The translations under genes and the position numbers were made by a program. A stretch of 64,000 bases of DNA from Tridacna crocea. Its lineage: Eukaryota; Mollusca; Bivalvia; Cardiida; Cardiidae. The notes under the pieces are model-generated. The model was not told the origin of the DNA. It did not search any database and saw only the letters and a program-made list of their open reading frames with translations. Positions 34,601 to 46,576 of this stretch are shown here, one piece after another. Location: contig OX031065.1 of assembly GCA_943736015.1 (NCBI GenBank), positions 18,304,427 through 18,368,426 on the forward strand, in the 5' to 3' direction. How positions within the stretch are numbered: the stretch's first letter is position 1; every line of letters begins with the position of its first letter.

Positions 34601-37600
34601 TTTCTTGAAAGTCGAAAATTCCACATCACCAAGAAACCTTTTCAGGGCCCTACAGCTCTCAAATATGAACCGATCTTGAAGTTCTATGCATCAATCTGTA
34701 GCTGAGAATGTCTATTTGAATCTCTGTAAAAGGTGTTTTGTCACTACTGAAAACAGTGTGGAAAAAGTCGAAAAACCAATTTGAAAATAGGCCGATTTCT
34801 CAAAAGTCGAAAAATTCGACCTCCTCAAGAAACCTTTTCAGGGCCCTACAGCTCTTAAATGTAAGCCGATCTTAATGTTCTATGCATCATTCTGTAGCTG
34901 AGAATGTGTATTTGAATCGCTGTAAAAAGTGTTTTGCCACTACTGAAAACAATGTGGAAAAAGTCGAAAAAACATTCCGAAAATGGGCCGATTTGTGAAA
35001 TGTCGAAAAATACAACCTCACCAAGAAACCTTTTCAGGGCCTTACAGCTCTTAAATGTAAGCCGATCTTAATGTTCTATGCATCATTCTGTAGCTGAGAA
35101 TGTATATTTGAATCTCTGTAAAAGGTGTTTTGCAACTACTGAAAACAATGTGGAAACAGTGGAAAAACCGTTCCGAAAATGGGCCGGTTTCTTGAAATTC
35201 GAAAATTCCACATCACCAAGAAACCTTTTCAGGGCCCTACAGCTCTCAAATATAAGCCGATCTTGAAGTTCTATGCATCAATCTGTAGCTGAGAGAGTCT
35301 TCTTGAATCTCTGTAAAAGGCGTTTTGTCACTACAGAAAACAGTGTGGAAACAGTCGAAAAACCAATTTGAAAATAGGCCGATTTCTCAAAAGTCGAAAA
35401 ATTCGACCTCCTCAAGAAACCTTTTCAGGGCCCTACAGCTCTTAAATGTAAGCCGATCTTAATGTTCTATGCATCATTCTGTAGCTGAGAATGTCTATTT
35501 GAATCGCTGTAAAAAGTGTTTTGCCACTACTGAAAACAATGTGGAAAAAGTCGAAAAACCATTCCGAAAATGGGCCGATTTGTGAAATGTCGAAAAATAC
35601 GACCTCACCAAGAAACCTTTTCAGGGCCCTACAGCTCTTAAATGTAAGCCGATCTTGAAGTTCTATGCATCATTCTGTAGCTGAGAATGTCTATTTGAAT
35701 CTCTGTAAAAAGTGCTTTGCAACTACAGAAAACAATGTGGAAACAGGGGAAAAACCATTCCGAAAATGGGCCGGTTTCTTGAAAGTCGAAAATTCCACAT
35801 CACCAAGAAACCTTTTCAGGGCCCTACAGCTCTCAAATATAAGCCGATCTTGAAGATCTATGCATCAATCTGTAGCTGAGAATGTCTATTTGAATCTCTG
35901 TAAAAGGTGTTTTGTCACTACTGAAAACAGTGTGGAAAAAGTCGAAAAACCAATTTGAAAATAGGCCGATTTCTCAAAAGTCGAAAAATTCGACCTCCTC
36001 AAGAAACCTTTTCAGGGCCCTACAGCTCTTAAATGTAAGCCGATCTTAATGTTCTATGCATCATTCTGTAGCTGAGAATGTGTATTTGAATCGCTGTAAA
36101 AAGTGTTTTGCCACTATTGAAAACAATGTGGAAAAAGTCGAAAAAACATTCCGAAAATGGGCCGATTTGTGAAATGTCGAAAAATACGACCTCCTCAAGA
36201 AACCTTTTCAGGGCCCTACAGCTCTTAAATGTAAGCCGATCTTAATGTTCTATGCATCATTCTGTAGCTGAGAATGTGTATTTGAATCGCTGTAAAAAGT
36301 GTTTTGCCACTATTGAAAACAATGTGGAAAAAGTCGAAAAAACATTCCGAAAATGGGCCGATTTGTGAAATGTCGAAAAATACGACCTCACCAAGAAACC
36401 TTTTCAGGGCCCTACAGCTCTTAAATGTAAGCCGATCTTAATGTTCTATGCATCATTCTGTAGCTGAGAATGTATATTTGAATCTCTGTAAAAAGTGTTT
36501 TGCAACTACTGAAAACAATGTGGAAACAGTGGAAAAACCGTTCCGAAAATGGGCCGGTTTCTTGAAAGTCGAAAATTCCACATCACCAAGAAACCTTTTC
36601 AGGGCCCTACAGCTCTCAAATATAAGCCGATCTTGAAGTTCTATGCATCAATCTGTAGCTGAGAGAGTCTTCTTGAATCTCTGTAAAAGGCGTTTTGTCA
36701 CTACTGAAAACAGTGTGGAAAAAGTCGAAAAACTAATTTGAAAATAGGCCGATTTCTCAAAAGTCGAAAAATTCGACCTCCTCAAGAAACCTTTTCAGGG
36801 CCCTACAGCTCTTAAATGTAAGCCGATCTTAATGTTCTATGCATCATTCTGTAGCTGAGAATGTGTATTTGAATCGCTGTAAAAAGTGTTTTGCCACTAC
36901 TGAAAACAATGTGGAAAAAGTCGAAAAACCATTCCGAAAATGGGCCGATTTGTGAAATGTCGAAAAATACGACCTCACCAAGAAACCTTTTCAGGGCCCT
37001 ACAGCTCTTAAATGTAAGCCGATCTTAATGTTCTATGCATCATTCTGTAGCTGAGAATGTCTATTTGAATCTGTGTAAAAAGTGTTTTGCAACTACTGAA
37101 AACAATGTGGAAACAGTGGAAAAACCATTCCGAAAATGGGCCGGTTTCTTGAAAGTCGAAAATTCCACATCACCAAGAAACCTTTTCAGGGCCCTACAGC
37201 TCTCAAATATGAGCCGATCTTGAAGTTCTATGCATCAATCTGTAGCTGAGAGAGTCTATTTGAATCTCTGTAAAAGGTGTTTTGTCACTACTGAAAACAG
37301 TGTGGAAGAAGTCGAAAAACCAATTTGAAAATAGGCCGATTTCTCAAAAGTCGAAAAATTCGACCTCCTCAAGAAACCTTTTCAGGGCCCTACAGCTCTT
37401 AAATGTAAGCCGATCTTAATGTTCTATGCATCATTCTGTAGCTGAGAATGTGTATTTGAATCGCTGTAAAAAGTGTTTTGCCACTATTGAAAACAATGTG
37501 GAAAAAGTCGAAAAAACATTCCGAAAATGGGCCGATTTGTGAAATGTCGAAAAATACGACCTCACCAAGAAACCTTTTCAGGGCCCTACAGCTCTTAAAT

Positions 37601-39737
37601 GTAAGCCGATCTTAATGTTCTATGCATCATTCTGTAGCTGAGAATGTATATTTGAATCTCTGTAAAAAGTGGTTTGCAACTACTGAAAACAATGTGGAAA
37701 CAGTGGAAAAACCGTTCCGAAAATGGGCCGGTTTCTTGAAAGTCGAAAATTCGACTTCGCCAAGAAACCTTTTCAGGGCCCTACAGCTCTCAAATATAAG
37801 CCGATCTTGAAGTTCTATGCATCAATCTGTAGCTGAGAGAGTCTATTTGAATCTCTGTAAAAGGTGTTTTGTCACTACTGAAAACAGTGTGGAAAAAGTC
37901 GAAAAACCAATTTGAAAATAGGCCGATTTCTCAAAAGTCGAAAAATTCGACCTCCTCAAGAAACCTTTTCAGGGCCCTACAGCTCTTAAATGTAAGCCGA
38001 TCTTAATGTTCTATGCATCATTCTGTAGCTGAGAATGTGTATTTGAATCGCTGTAAAAAGTGTTTTGCCACTACTGAAAACAATGTGGAAAAAGTCGAAA
38101 AACCATTCCGAAAATGGGCCGATTTGTGAAATGTCGAAAAATACGACCTCACCAAGAAACCTTTTCAGGGCCCTACAGCTCTTAAATGTAAGCCGATCTT
38201 AATGTTCTATGCATCATTCTGTAGCTGAGAATGTCTATTTGAATCTCTGTAAAAAGTGGTTTGCAACTACTGAAAACAATGTGGAAACAGTGGAAAAACC
38301 ATTCCGAAAATGGGCCGGTTTCTTGAAAGTCGAAAATTCGACATCACCAAGAAACCTTTCCAGGGCCCTACAGCTCTTAAATATGAGCCGATCTTGAAGT
38401 TCTATGCATCAATCTGTAGCTGAGAGAATCTATTTGAATCTCTGTAAAAGGTGTTTTGTCACTACTGAAAACAGTGTGGAAGAAGTCGAAAAACCAATTT
38501 GAAAATAGGCCGATTTCTCAAAAGTCGAAAAATTCGACCTCCTCAAGAAACCTTTTCAGGGCCCTACAGCTCTTAAATGTAAGCCGATCTTAATGTTCTA
38601 TGCATCATTCTGTAGCTGAGAATGTGTATTTGAATCGCTGTAAAAAGTGTTTTGCCACTATTGAAAACAATGTGGAAAAAGTCGAAAAAACATTCCGAAA
38701 ATGGGCCGATTTGTGAAATTTCGAAAAATACGACCTCCTCAAGAAACCTTTTCAGGGCCCTACAGCTCTTAAATGTAAGCCGATCTTAATGTTCTATGCA
38801 TCATTCTGTAGCTGAGAATGTGTATTTGAATCGCTGTAAAAAGTGTTTTGCCACTATTGAAAACAATGTGGAAAAAGTCGAAAAAACATTCCGAAAATGG
38901 GCCGATTTGTGAAATGTCGAAAAATACGACCTCACCAAGAAACCTTTTCAGGGCCCTACAGCTCTTAAATGTAAGCCGATCTTAATGTTCTATGCATCAT
39001 TCTGTAGCTGAGAATGTATATTTGAATCTCTGTAAAAAGTGGTTTGCAACTACTGAAAACAATGTGGAAACAGTGGAAAAACCGTTCCGAAAATGGGCCG
39101 GTTTCTTGAAAGTCGAAAATTCGACATCACCAAGAAACCTTTTCAGGGCCCTACAGCTCTCAAATATGAGCCGATCTTGAAGTTCTATGCATCAATCTGT
39201 AGCTGAGAGAGTCTTCTTGAATCTCTGTAAAAGGCGTTTTGTCACTACTGAAAACAGTGTGGAAAAAGTCGAAAAACCAATTTGAAAATAGGCCGATTTC
39301 TCAAAAGTCGAAAAATTCGACCTCCTCAAGAAACCTTTTCAGGGACCTACAGATCCTAAATGTAAGCCGATCGTAAAGTTCTATGCATCAATCTGTAGCT
39401 GAGAATGTCTATTTGAATCTCTGTAAAATGTGCTTTGCCACTACTGAAAACAATGTGGAAAAAGTCGAAAAACCAATCCGAAAATGGGCAGTTTTCTGAA
39501 TTTTTAAAACAAAATTCGACTCTTCAAGAAACCTTTTCAGGGCCCTACAGCTCTTAAATATAAGCTGATCTTAAAGTTCTATGCATCAATCTGTAGCTGA
39601 GAATATGTTTTTGTATCTCTGTAAAAAATGTTTTGCTTCTACTGAAAAAAGTGTGGAAAAAGTCGAAAAACCAATCCCAAAATGGGCCGATTTCTGAAAA
39701 GTCGAAAAATTCGACCTCATCAAGAAACATTTTCAGG
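22684..39737. repeat. ~196-bp satellite with 587-bp trimeric higher-order repeat
   Basis: About 84 monomers. Each carries TTCTATGCATCAWTCTGTAG, GAAAACARTGTGGAAA, GTCGAAAAATTCGAC (a hairpin), CCTTTTCAGGGCCCTACAG and AAGCCGATCTT. From about 28.6 kb three monomer types alternate. A has GGAAACAGTGGAAAAACC and CTCTCAAATA; B has GAAAACAGTGTGG and CCAATTTGAAAATAGG; C has GAATCGCTG and GATTTGTGAAATGTCG. ABC equals 587 bp (A at 29213, 29800, 30387, 30974, 31561). Variant steps of 783 bp (ABCC) occur at 33121-33904, 35665-36448 and 38209-38992. Edge monomers (22.7-24.5 and 39.35-39.74 kb) are clearly more diverged. The recurrent 62-codon frames are type A monomers read in frame. Confidence 0.95.
28017..28637 (-). 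mobile_element. 621-bp element inserted in satellite, 13-bp target duplication
   Basis: GTAGCTGAGAATG is present at 28004-28016 and again at 28638-28650, where the monomer resumes in phase. The insert begins with an AATG microsatellite on the plus strand, that is a CATT tail on the minus strand. This suggests a retroposed element in minus orientation. Its first ~83 bp (GTTGTTTTATGGCGCATCG..., TTTAGCGCGCATATC) are tandemly duplicated. A second internal pair (TCGAGTTACAGGGCAATCCC) repeats at 80 bp. No reverse transcriptase. Family not recognised. Confidence 0.82.
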
Positions 39738-39824
39738 TTACGACATTCAACTATAGCTCAGTATTTCTTGACTAGATATTTCTGAATTTGAATTCAATGC
39801 TTTATATTGATATTACAATTCCAT

Positions 39825-41950
39825 CAATATCTGTCCAAGTAAGGAAGAAAATCCCAGCGGTACGAATGTGGTCGGGGACGAAAAACGGAAATTACTGATT
39901 TTCGACCTCGAGCAATTTTCAAGGGAAAATAGTGCAATCTATACACGGTAAATTCCCCTATTAATTTTTTATACAATTTATGCCTATAATTCGACCTAAA
40001 AACGAAAGCCTGTCCACCATTATTTACTGATATATTTAAGGAAATTCTGGCCCACCCCAAATAATACGCAAAGCCGGCTATTTCAAATGCGTAGTTGGTC
40101 ATAATTTCCCTAAATTTGAATAGTTTAGCTTGAAATTTGGAATAAATGTGGGGAATTATTAGTCAAAGAATTTGAAGTCACTTTTGTAGCGATTTTGTCA
40201 GTCATAAAGAAGCATTATGGCTTTGCTGGACCCTTATTTTTGTTTTTTTTTTTTTCAACTTACGTCAGGGGATAGATTGGAATATTGGAAGCTTGCTCAG
40301 AATTTCTCTATCAAATATTGCTTTATTTAATTTAGTTGAAATGTACACGAATGCTGCTTTACAACGATGCCAAATTTACATCAATATCTGCCCCAAAAAG
40401 GACGAAAATCCGCCCTGTACGAATGTGTAGTGGGACGAAAACGGAAAATATGGGTTTTCCCCCACCAAAGCAAATTCCAAGGGAAAATTGTGCAATCTCC
40501 ATGCATGGAATCTCCTTTAATTTCATACGATTTTCAAGCCGTATTAAACGCCTGTAATACGACATTAAAATGAATGATTTGCCATCACTATTTACTGAGA
40601 TATTCAAGGAAAATTTAGCCTATACCCCGTTAATGTCCTGGAATCGCGCCGATTTTAATTGCGTATTCGGCCATGATTTCAACAAATTATAATATTTTTG
40701 CTTGAAATTTGGAATACATATTTGGAAATTATAGCCAATAAAATTAAACTCGCTTTTGAACCGAATTTGTCAATAATAAAGGAGCATTATGGGGCTGCTA
40801 GCCCATGTTTTTCAATATTCGTCAAGGGGTAGGCTAGATTATTCAAATATTGTCCAGGATTTCTTGATCAAATATTACTTAATCTGAATGAAATAAAATG
40901 TACATGGTCGCTGCTTTATAATGATACTAAAATTATATCAATATCTTTCCAAATGAGGACAAAAATCCGACCGGTCCGAACGGGTAAGGGTACGAAAAAC
41001 GGGAATTATGGATTATTACCTCCCGTACAAATTTCAAAGGAAAACAGCGCAATTTCTACCGATGTAAATCCCCTGCTTTTTTACTATTTTGTAACCGTAT
41101 TAAATGCCTATAATACGACATAAAAACAAAAGATTTGCCACCATTATTTACTGAGATATTTAAGGATATTCTAGCCTGCACCCCCCCCCCCCAACACCAT
41201 TATTGGGGAAGCCCGGCGAATTCAATAGTATATTCGGCTATAATTTCCCCAAATCCGAAGATTGTTTTTTTCAAATTCGGGAGAGATGTAGGGAATTGTA
41301 ATTCAAAGAATTTGTAACCGCTTTTGTATTGATTCTGCCAATAATAAAGGAACTTTATAGGCATGCTGGCCCTATATTTCATTTTTCGTCACAGGGTAGG
41401 TTACATCATTCAAATATTGCTCAGAATTTCTTGATCAAATATTGCTGAATTAGAATTAAATGCAATGTGCAAAGTCGCCCCTTTATAATGATACCACAAT
41501 TACATCAATATCTGTCCAAATAAGGAAGAAAATCCGACCTGTACGAATGTGTCCGGGGCCGAAAAACGTAAATTACGGATTTCCGATCCTAAGCAAGTTT
41601 TTACGAAAAAAAGTGCAATCCCTACGCATTAAATTCCCCTATTGTTTTTATACTATTTTGTAGCCCTATCCTATGCCTATAATACGACATTAAAACAAAA
41701 GATTTGCCACCATTATTTACTGAGATATTTAAGGAAATTTTAGCCTCCACCTTCCCCCCCCCCCTCCACACACACACACAAATAATCGACGCCCGGCGCA
41801 TTCAATTGTATATTCGGTCATATTGTACCGAAATCCGAAGAATTTCGCTGCAAATATTGCTGAATTTTAATGAAATAATCTGTCCATATAAGGAAGAAAC
41901 CCCTACTTTATCAAATGGGTGGTGAAGGAAAAACGCGAGTAATGGGTTTT
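39825..41950. repeat. ~557-bp tandem array, four to five diverged units
   Basis: The block ATATCTGTCCAAATAAGGA, followed by GAAAATCCGACC and a GGGGACGAAAAACG motif, starts near 39831, 40388, 40945, 41512 and 41880. Spacings are 557, 557, 567 and 368 (the last unit is shortened by a deletion). Each unit also has TTTGCCACCATTATTTACTG and TTAAGGAAATTYTAGCC. It begins where the 196-bp satellite ends. Confidence 0.85.
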
Positions 41951-43441
41951 CGCGTGCCCACCCAACTTTCTACTGTAAATAGCCTAATTTCTCGCCATGA
42001 CATCCCTATTTTTTCCCCTTTTTATACCCAAATTATCAAGCTATTGTATGACGTTTACAAGACAAATTAGTCTCAATTATTTACTGAGCTATTTACTAAA
42101 ACTATAGCATACCGGCCTAGAAAAGTTTTGGACAAATAGGGTTCGGTTACTCCGAGATTCAAACCTAGCATCCCCGGTTCTAGTTGCAATGACCCAGACC
42201 TGGTATTATTGCGTTTGACATTAGTTCCTTTTTCCAACAAAGTTAAAAAAATACTGCCTCTATTGGCAAAGAAAGCTTTAATTAAGAGAAAAATGACCTG
42301 AAAATTGTTAAATTAAGCATGAAGAGTGGGGATGACCAGGAGCATCGACTGCTACTCGCTCAAACCCTGGGAATCTGGCTTTCCGCTTTTCTGTTTTGTG
42401 TAGAGGAATAATTTTCCAACAATGTAATGTATATTATGTTAATTTAGCATGAACGATAATAGAGAAATCGCTATTTTTTATTTCCCACTTTTTCCAAAAT
42501 TCGTTGAAACGGGGCTGTAGCACGCCGAGATTCATACCTAGCACGTCGGATTCTTGTCACAATGCCCCAAACCTGGTATTATTTAGTTTGTTTTTAATTC
42601 CTCTTTACAACAAAGTTAAAAAAAATAAGCATAGATTGTCGATAAGACCAGTATACGAGGAGCTAGGTTTGAATTTTGGAGCTTCCGAGCCTCGTTTTAC
42701 CGAAATTTGATAGCAGAATCTATCCGCCTCTAAAAATTTAGGCACATTCTTTATTTGTTTTTCACATAAAGTATTTGTCACAAAGTCCTTGAAATGTTGA
42801 CGAAATACTAAATCGAAATATTGCAAATTCGCGGACTTTTTAATCAAAATCCATTTGTCTGTCAGTGTCTGCTGTCTGAAACTGTCTGTCATTGAAAAAT
42901 TAAAAATGCAAAGTGGAATAATTTCAAAAGTAGATGATGTTTTCTAATGAAACTTGGTCAGTCTATTAAAGGTTATTAGAGGGTACATACTGGGAAAAAT
43001 TATTGAGAAATATGTATTAGCTTTTTAAAAAACTGATATAAACTTTTTTCCGAAATTTCGGCATCGCCGAAATTTGTCTGCAAATCCAGTGCGTGTCTGT
43101 CAAAATTTCCGATAAATGGAATCTTAGATAATTTCAAAAGTTATGATTTTTTTTTCGTGAAATTTAGACAGGTATGTTATTTTGATACGAATTATTGATT
43201 TACATTGTTTTATCGATTAAAAAGAACCACGTTTGGAAAAAAAAATGGAAATCACTTTGTCGGATTATTTCGGCGATGCCGAAACTGACAGAATATATGC
43301 CCCGAGTAACACGGGTTATGGACAAAAAAAATCAAAATTTAAAAGTGTTAAAATAGCCCAAAACATGTAAAAAAATGCAAAAAACCCGAAAAAAAAGTGT
43401 TAAAAATTCCCGTCCCGAGGTCACCCGGTCTCATCCCGAAG

Positions 43442-43472
<31 letters not shown>

Positions 43473-43744
43473 TTAACTAAATTTAACATACACGTTTTCA
43501 TGGAAACTCCTGTCTGAAATCCTAAGATTACAAAAACAGCTAAATGTGCTAATATTATAGAGCACTCCATATTATTGTCTTTAATATCATTCGCCAGCTG
43601 AAAACTATATGATCATAACAAACTAGTAGTTCATTTACACTAAATTATACAAGTTTATTGATAAATACATGTATGTTTTGAACTGAAATACAATATACCG
43701 GCTAATTCATCGTACCTTGTTTTTTTGACAATGACCCGTTTTTC
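41951..43744. repeat. No gene; degenerate repeats and CGGC dyads
   Basis: A diverged direct repeat (GAGATTCAAACCTAGCA near 42153; GAGATTCATACCTAGCA near 42528) is ~375 bp apart. TTTCGGCATCGCCGAAA is at 43056-43072 and TTTCGGCGATGCCGAAA at 43268-43284. A CAGA microsatellite is at 43442-43471. No exon supported. Confidence 0.65.
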
Positions 43745-43975
43745 CTTAGCTCCTTACCACACAATCTAGACTTTTAACGACTTAGAATGAACAAATTTTC
43801 GAAAACATCATGGGAAAAGGAGAAAATGCTGGTAACCAGCATTTTCTCATTTTTCCACGACATTTTCTACTCATTTGAGGACAGTTTCATCATTTGATCT
43901 ACTTTTGATTTGTCATCTACAAATGCTTTGAATTTGGACTAGGGTATAATTATGTAGTTTGGTAACCCTTTCCCA
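43745..43975 (+). mobile_element. TTAA palindromic MITE, copy 11
   Basis: Forward copy, left end CTCCTTACCACACAATC. It abuts copy 12 directly and appears to share its terminal TAA. The palindrome is mostly kept, with mismatches in the outer arms. Confidence 0.8.
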
Positions 43976-44185
43976 AACAATCCCTGGATTTTACGGGTCA
44001 GGAATAGAAGCCTTTTGAAAACATTGTGGGGAAAGGAGAAAATGCTGGTAACCAGCATTTTCTCCTTTTTCCACAATGTTTTCTACCCTATCATATAGAA
44101 AAACCATCTTTTTAGCAACTTTTGTCATCTGCAAAATGCTTTCAATTTGGTCTGGTCCAAAATTTGCCGTTTGGGAAAGGGTTAA
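43972..44185 (+). mobile_element. TTAA palindromic MITE, copy 12 (TTTACGGGTC subfamily)
   Basis: Forward copy beginning CCCTTTCCCAAACAATCC and ending GGGAAAGGGTTAA (TTAA 44182-44185). It is nearly identical to copy 4. It stands head-to-tail with copy 11. Confidence 0.88.
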
Positions 44186-44967
44186 AGAGTTAAAACCTTT
44201 TCTACCTCCTGAAATAAATTCACAGCAGGCAAATTAAAAGTACATGGCGATGATATTAAACAGATTATCTACAAGAATTTAGCTTTCATATATGGAATGC
44301 TTATGAAAAGATTGCGGCAGAAAGGAGAAATTGCTCGTAAGAAGCAATTTATTGTTTTCATACGCGGTTGTTATAAGAAGACAAATTCGACTATAGGCGG
44401 CTAAGTGTAAATAACCGATTTCTTTGTCAATTATCATTTCCCCTAACCAGATATATCGCTGACGTACTGTCGTGGGTGGACAGTTTCGAAAGAAAACACC
44501 GGGAGATAATGAAGAAAACACGCGTAAGGCTTTTTTTAAAATGAAATTATCATGAAATAATTTAACCGCTCTATTCAGTAGTTTGGTTAAATGTTCATTT
44601 GTGCTGCCTGTCCTTATTAGGCTACATCACATCATTTAGTGGGGTCTTGGGGCGAAAAATACAGAACAATGCACGGTAGAAATCAGAAACTATAAATTGT
44701 GCTTTATCATTATACCCAATAATAGAATTGGATCGCGTGACCTTTCGTTTACTTTACCATTGAGCGTATATATCTGTTTCTTTATCTGTGTGATTTTCTT
44801 ACTTTTCTTTTTCTTTTACTGGTCTCTTTCTCTCTCTCTCTCTTTCTCCTCTCTCTCGCGCGCTCTCTTTTAATTCTGCGGGGAATATGCTAGCCTGTAG
44901 CCTAGTCTCCTCAAGTATGCATAACTGTTCTGGTATCACTAACAGGTGAGGGAATCACGATAATACC
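44186..44967. other. No gene; CT microsatellite
   Basis: A possible very old family remnant sits near 44310-44355 (GGAGAAATTGCTCGTAAGAAG). A CT-rich microsatellite lies at about 44825-44870. No exon supported. Confidence 0.5.
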
Positions 44968-45175
44968 AAACGTCAAATCTTAGACGCTTACAAACTGAGT
45001 TTGCAGACAACAATTTTGATAAAAATGGCAGAAAGTTCTCCGATAGGATAGAAAACATTGTAGAAAAAGACGCAAATGCTTATTACGAACAATGTCACAT
45101 TTTCCCACAATGTTTTCAAAAGAGTTAATCTGTACTGCAGACACGTAGAAACATGGGATAAACATGTCAGTGCCA
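44968..45175 (-). mobile_element. TTAA palindromic MITE, copy 13 (decayed)
   Basis: Reversed copy without clear TTAA ends. It keeps GTTTGCAGACAACAATTTTG, GATAGAAAACATTGTAG and TTTCCCACAATGTTTTCAAA. The centre (ATGCTTATTACGAACAATG) is mutated. Confidence 0.68.
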
Positions 45176-45246
45176 AATATGTAAACCCAAATTATTTTGA
45201 CGTCTGAAATACAATTCACTGAAACTTAGACCTATTCTTATCATTT

Positions 45247-45305
45247 AGTCTGTACGTTATGTGTAGTCTGATCTTGATCTATACCGACCGCAAAAGCCCT
45301 TATTT
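45247..45305. repeat. Half of a foldback, AGTCTGATCTTGATC family
   Basis: TGTGTAGTCTGATCTTGATC then TATACCGACCGCAAAAGCC matches the right half of the foldback at 7569-7630. Confidence 0.6.
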
Positions 45306-45369
45306 TCACATGCGGCTGTAAAAGTATCATTTTCTTCATATTATACCATAAACTTCTCCTTCGGTATTT

Positions 45370-45598
45370 TTAACCCTTTCCCAAACGATAAATTTTTGGA
45401 CTAGACCAAATTGAAAGCATTTGCAGACAACAATTCAACTCTTGCTGAAAAGATGATTTCTGTCTATGCTAGGGTAGAAAACATTGTGGGAAAAGGAGAA
45501 AATGCTGGTTACCAGCATTTTCTTCTTTTCCCACAATGTTTTCAAAAGGCTACTATTCCGAACCCGTAAAAACCAGGGACTGTTTGGGAAAGGGTTAA
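45370..45598 (-). mobile_element. TTAA palindromic MITE, copy 14
   Basis: Complete reversed copy of the CCCTTTCCCAAAC subfamily, TTAA at 45370-45373 and 45595-45598, 229 bp. The palindrome is intact except one GGAG/CTTC mismatch. Confidence 0.9.
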
Positions 45599-45756
45599 AT
45601 CCGTCTATTTCGGGGAAGTAAAGGCCCAATTAACAAGTTTATGTATTGTTTTGAAGTGCGCCCAGCGTAGGCTATTTTCTTCTTTATAAATTCTATACAG
45701 TCATTGCCAAATATGTTTCTTTGTTTTAAAATTTATCCACCGAACGACAAAGTTAA

Positions 45757-46576
45757 ACAAGAGGGCCATGATGGCCCTGCACGCTCCACTGGCCTTTTAA
45801 CCCTTTACTAAACAAATTGAAGTGTTCATGACTCTGAAAAAGAGGGCCTTTGAAAACAATGAACACTGTCATGCAATACAAGTAGGTTAATTCACTGGCG
45901 TGAAAGGTAAAGTTCTGGGGAAAAAAACTGAATGATATAAACCTTACTATGAATTTGTTATTCCACTCATGTGAGCATCACTATTAGCATCAAAATGAAT
46001 CACTCTCTCTGAAAATAGAGTATTTTCTACCAAAAACCTTAATATCTAGCACCAATCATGTATCACTGCAGTTTGATAATCAAGGGAGGTAAATAGCAAC
46101 AAACCTTATCCTTTATAAAAAAGCTATTTCCCTTGATTAGTGTTTAAACTGAAAGGACTATATTTTGAAGCCCATGTTAAACTTGTGATCCCTGGAATGG
46201 AGCCAATTTTGACCCCAGGCCTGTAATATGAAGAAACTTGTTAGAGGTCCATTAGATAAAGCTACATGCCAAATTCAGAAGCCCTGGGCTTTGCGGTTTC
46301 AGAGAAGAAGATTTTTGAACTGAATGTTATTTTTTTTTTTCAGTTTTGTTGCCATGTCAACCAGAGTTTTTGAATGAATAAAATTCTTTCGAGAAATTCT
46401 GAAGAGGACCATTGCAGGATAATTTCTGTGAAGTTTCATCGAATTGGGATGGGTAGTCTCAGAGAAGATGTTTGAAATAAAAGTTAACGCACGAACGGAC
46501 GGACAACCGGACGGACGCAAGACGGACACTGGGCCATGATATAAACCCGCTGGCCTTCGGTCAGTGGAGCTAAAAG
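45757..46576 (+). mobile_element. Repeat element with AACAAGAGGGCC head and CAGTGGAGCTAAA tail
   Basis: The head reads AACAAGAGGGCCATGATGG and then CTCCACTGG. The tail reads GGACGGACGCAAGACGG, ACACTGGGCCATGATA, and CGGTCAGTGGAGCTAAA. The ends are complementary (GCTCCACTG / CAGTGGAGC). The head is shared with the element at 57160, whose ends instead use CTCACCTGA / TCAGGTGAG. No transposase seen. Confidence 0.75.
45797..45862 (+). mobile_element. TTAA MITE left-arm fragment, copy 15
   Basis: TTAA, then CCCTTTACTAAACAAATTG, to GGCCTTTGAAAACAATG. Only the left arm is present; the sequence then diverges. It lies inside the element at 45757. Confidence 0.6.

Noticed and set aside
25451-39180. About twenty near-identical 62-codon open frames beginning MHHSVAEN
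   Set aside because: They recur with the satellite period, lie in type A monomers only, and are closed by frameshifts or stops in types B and C. They are satellite sequence read in frame, not a gene family.
22684-39737. CRISPR-like array or coding repeat protein
   Set aside because: Monomers are adjacent without unique spacers, the period is ~196 bp, and the surrounding genes are spliced eukaryotic ones.
22684-39737. CENP-B box in the satellite monomer
   Set aside because: I looked for the TTCG....A..CGGG core on both strands and found no convincing match. A centromeric role rests only on array structure.
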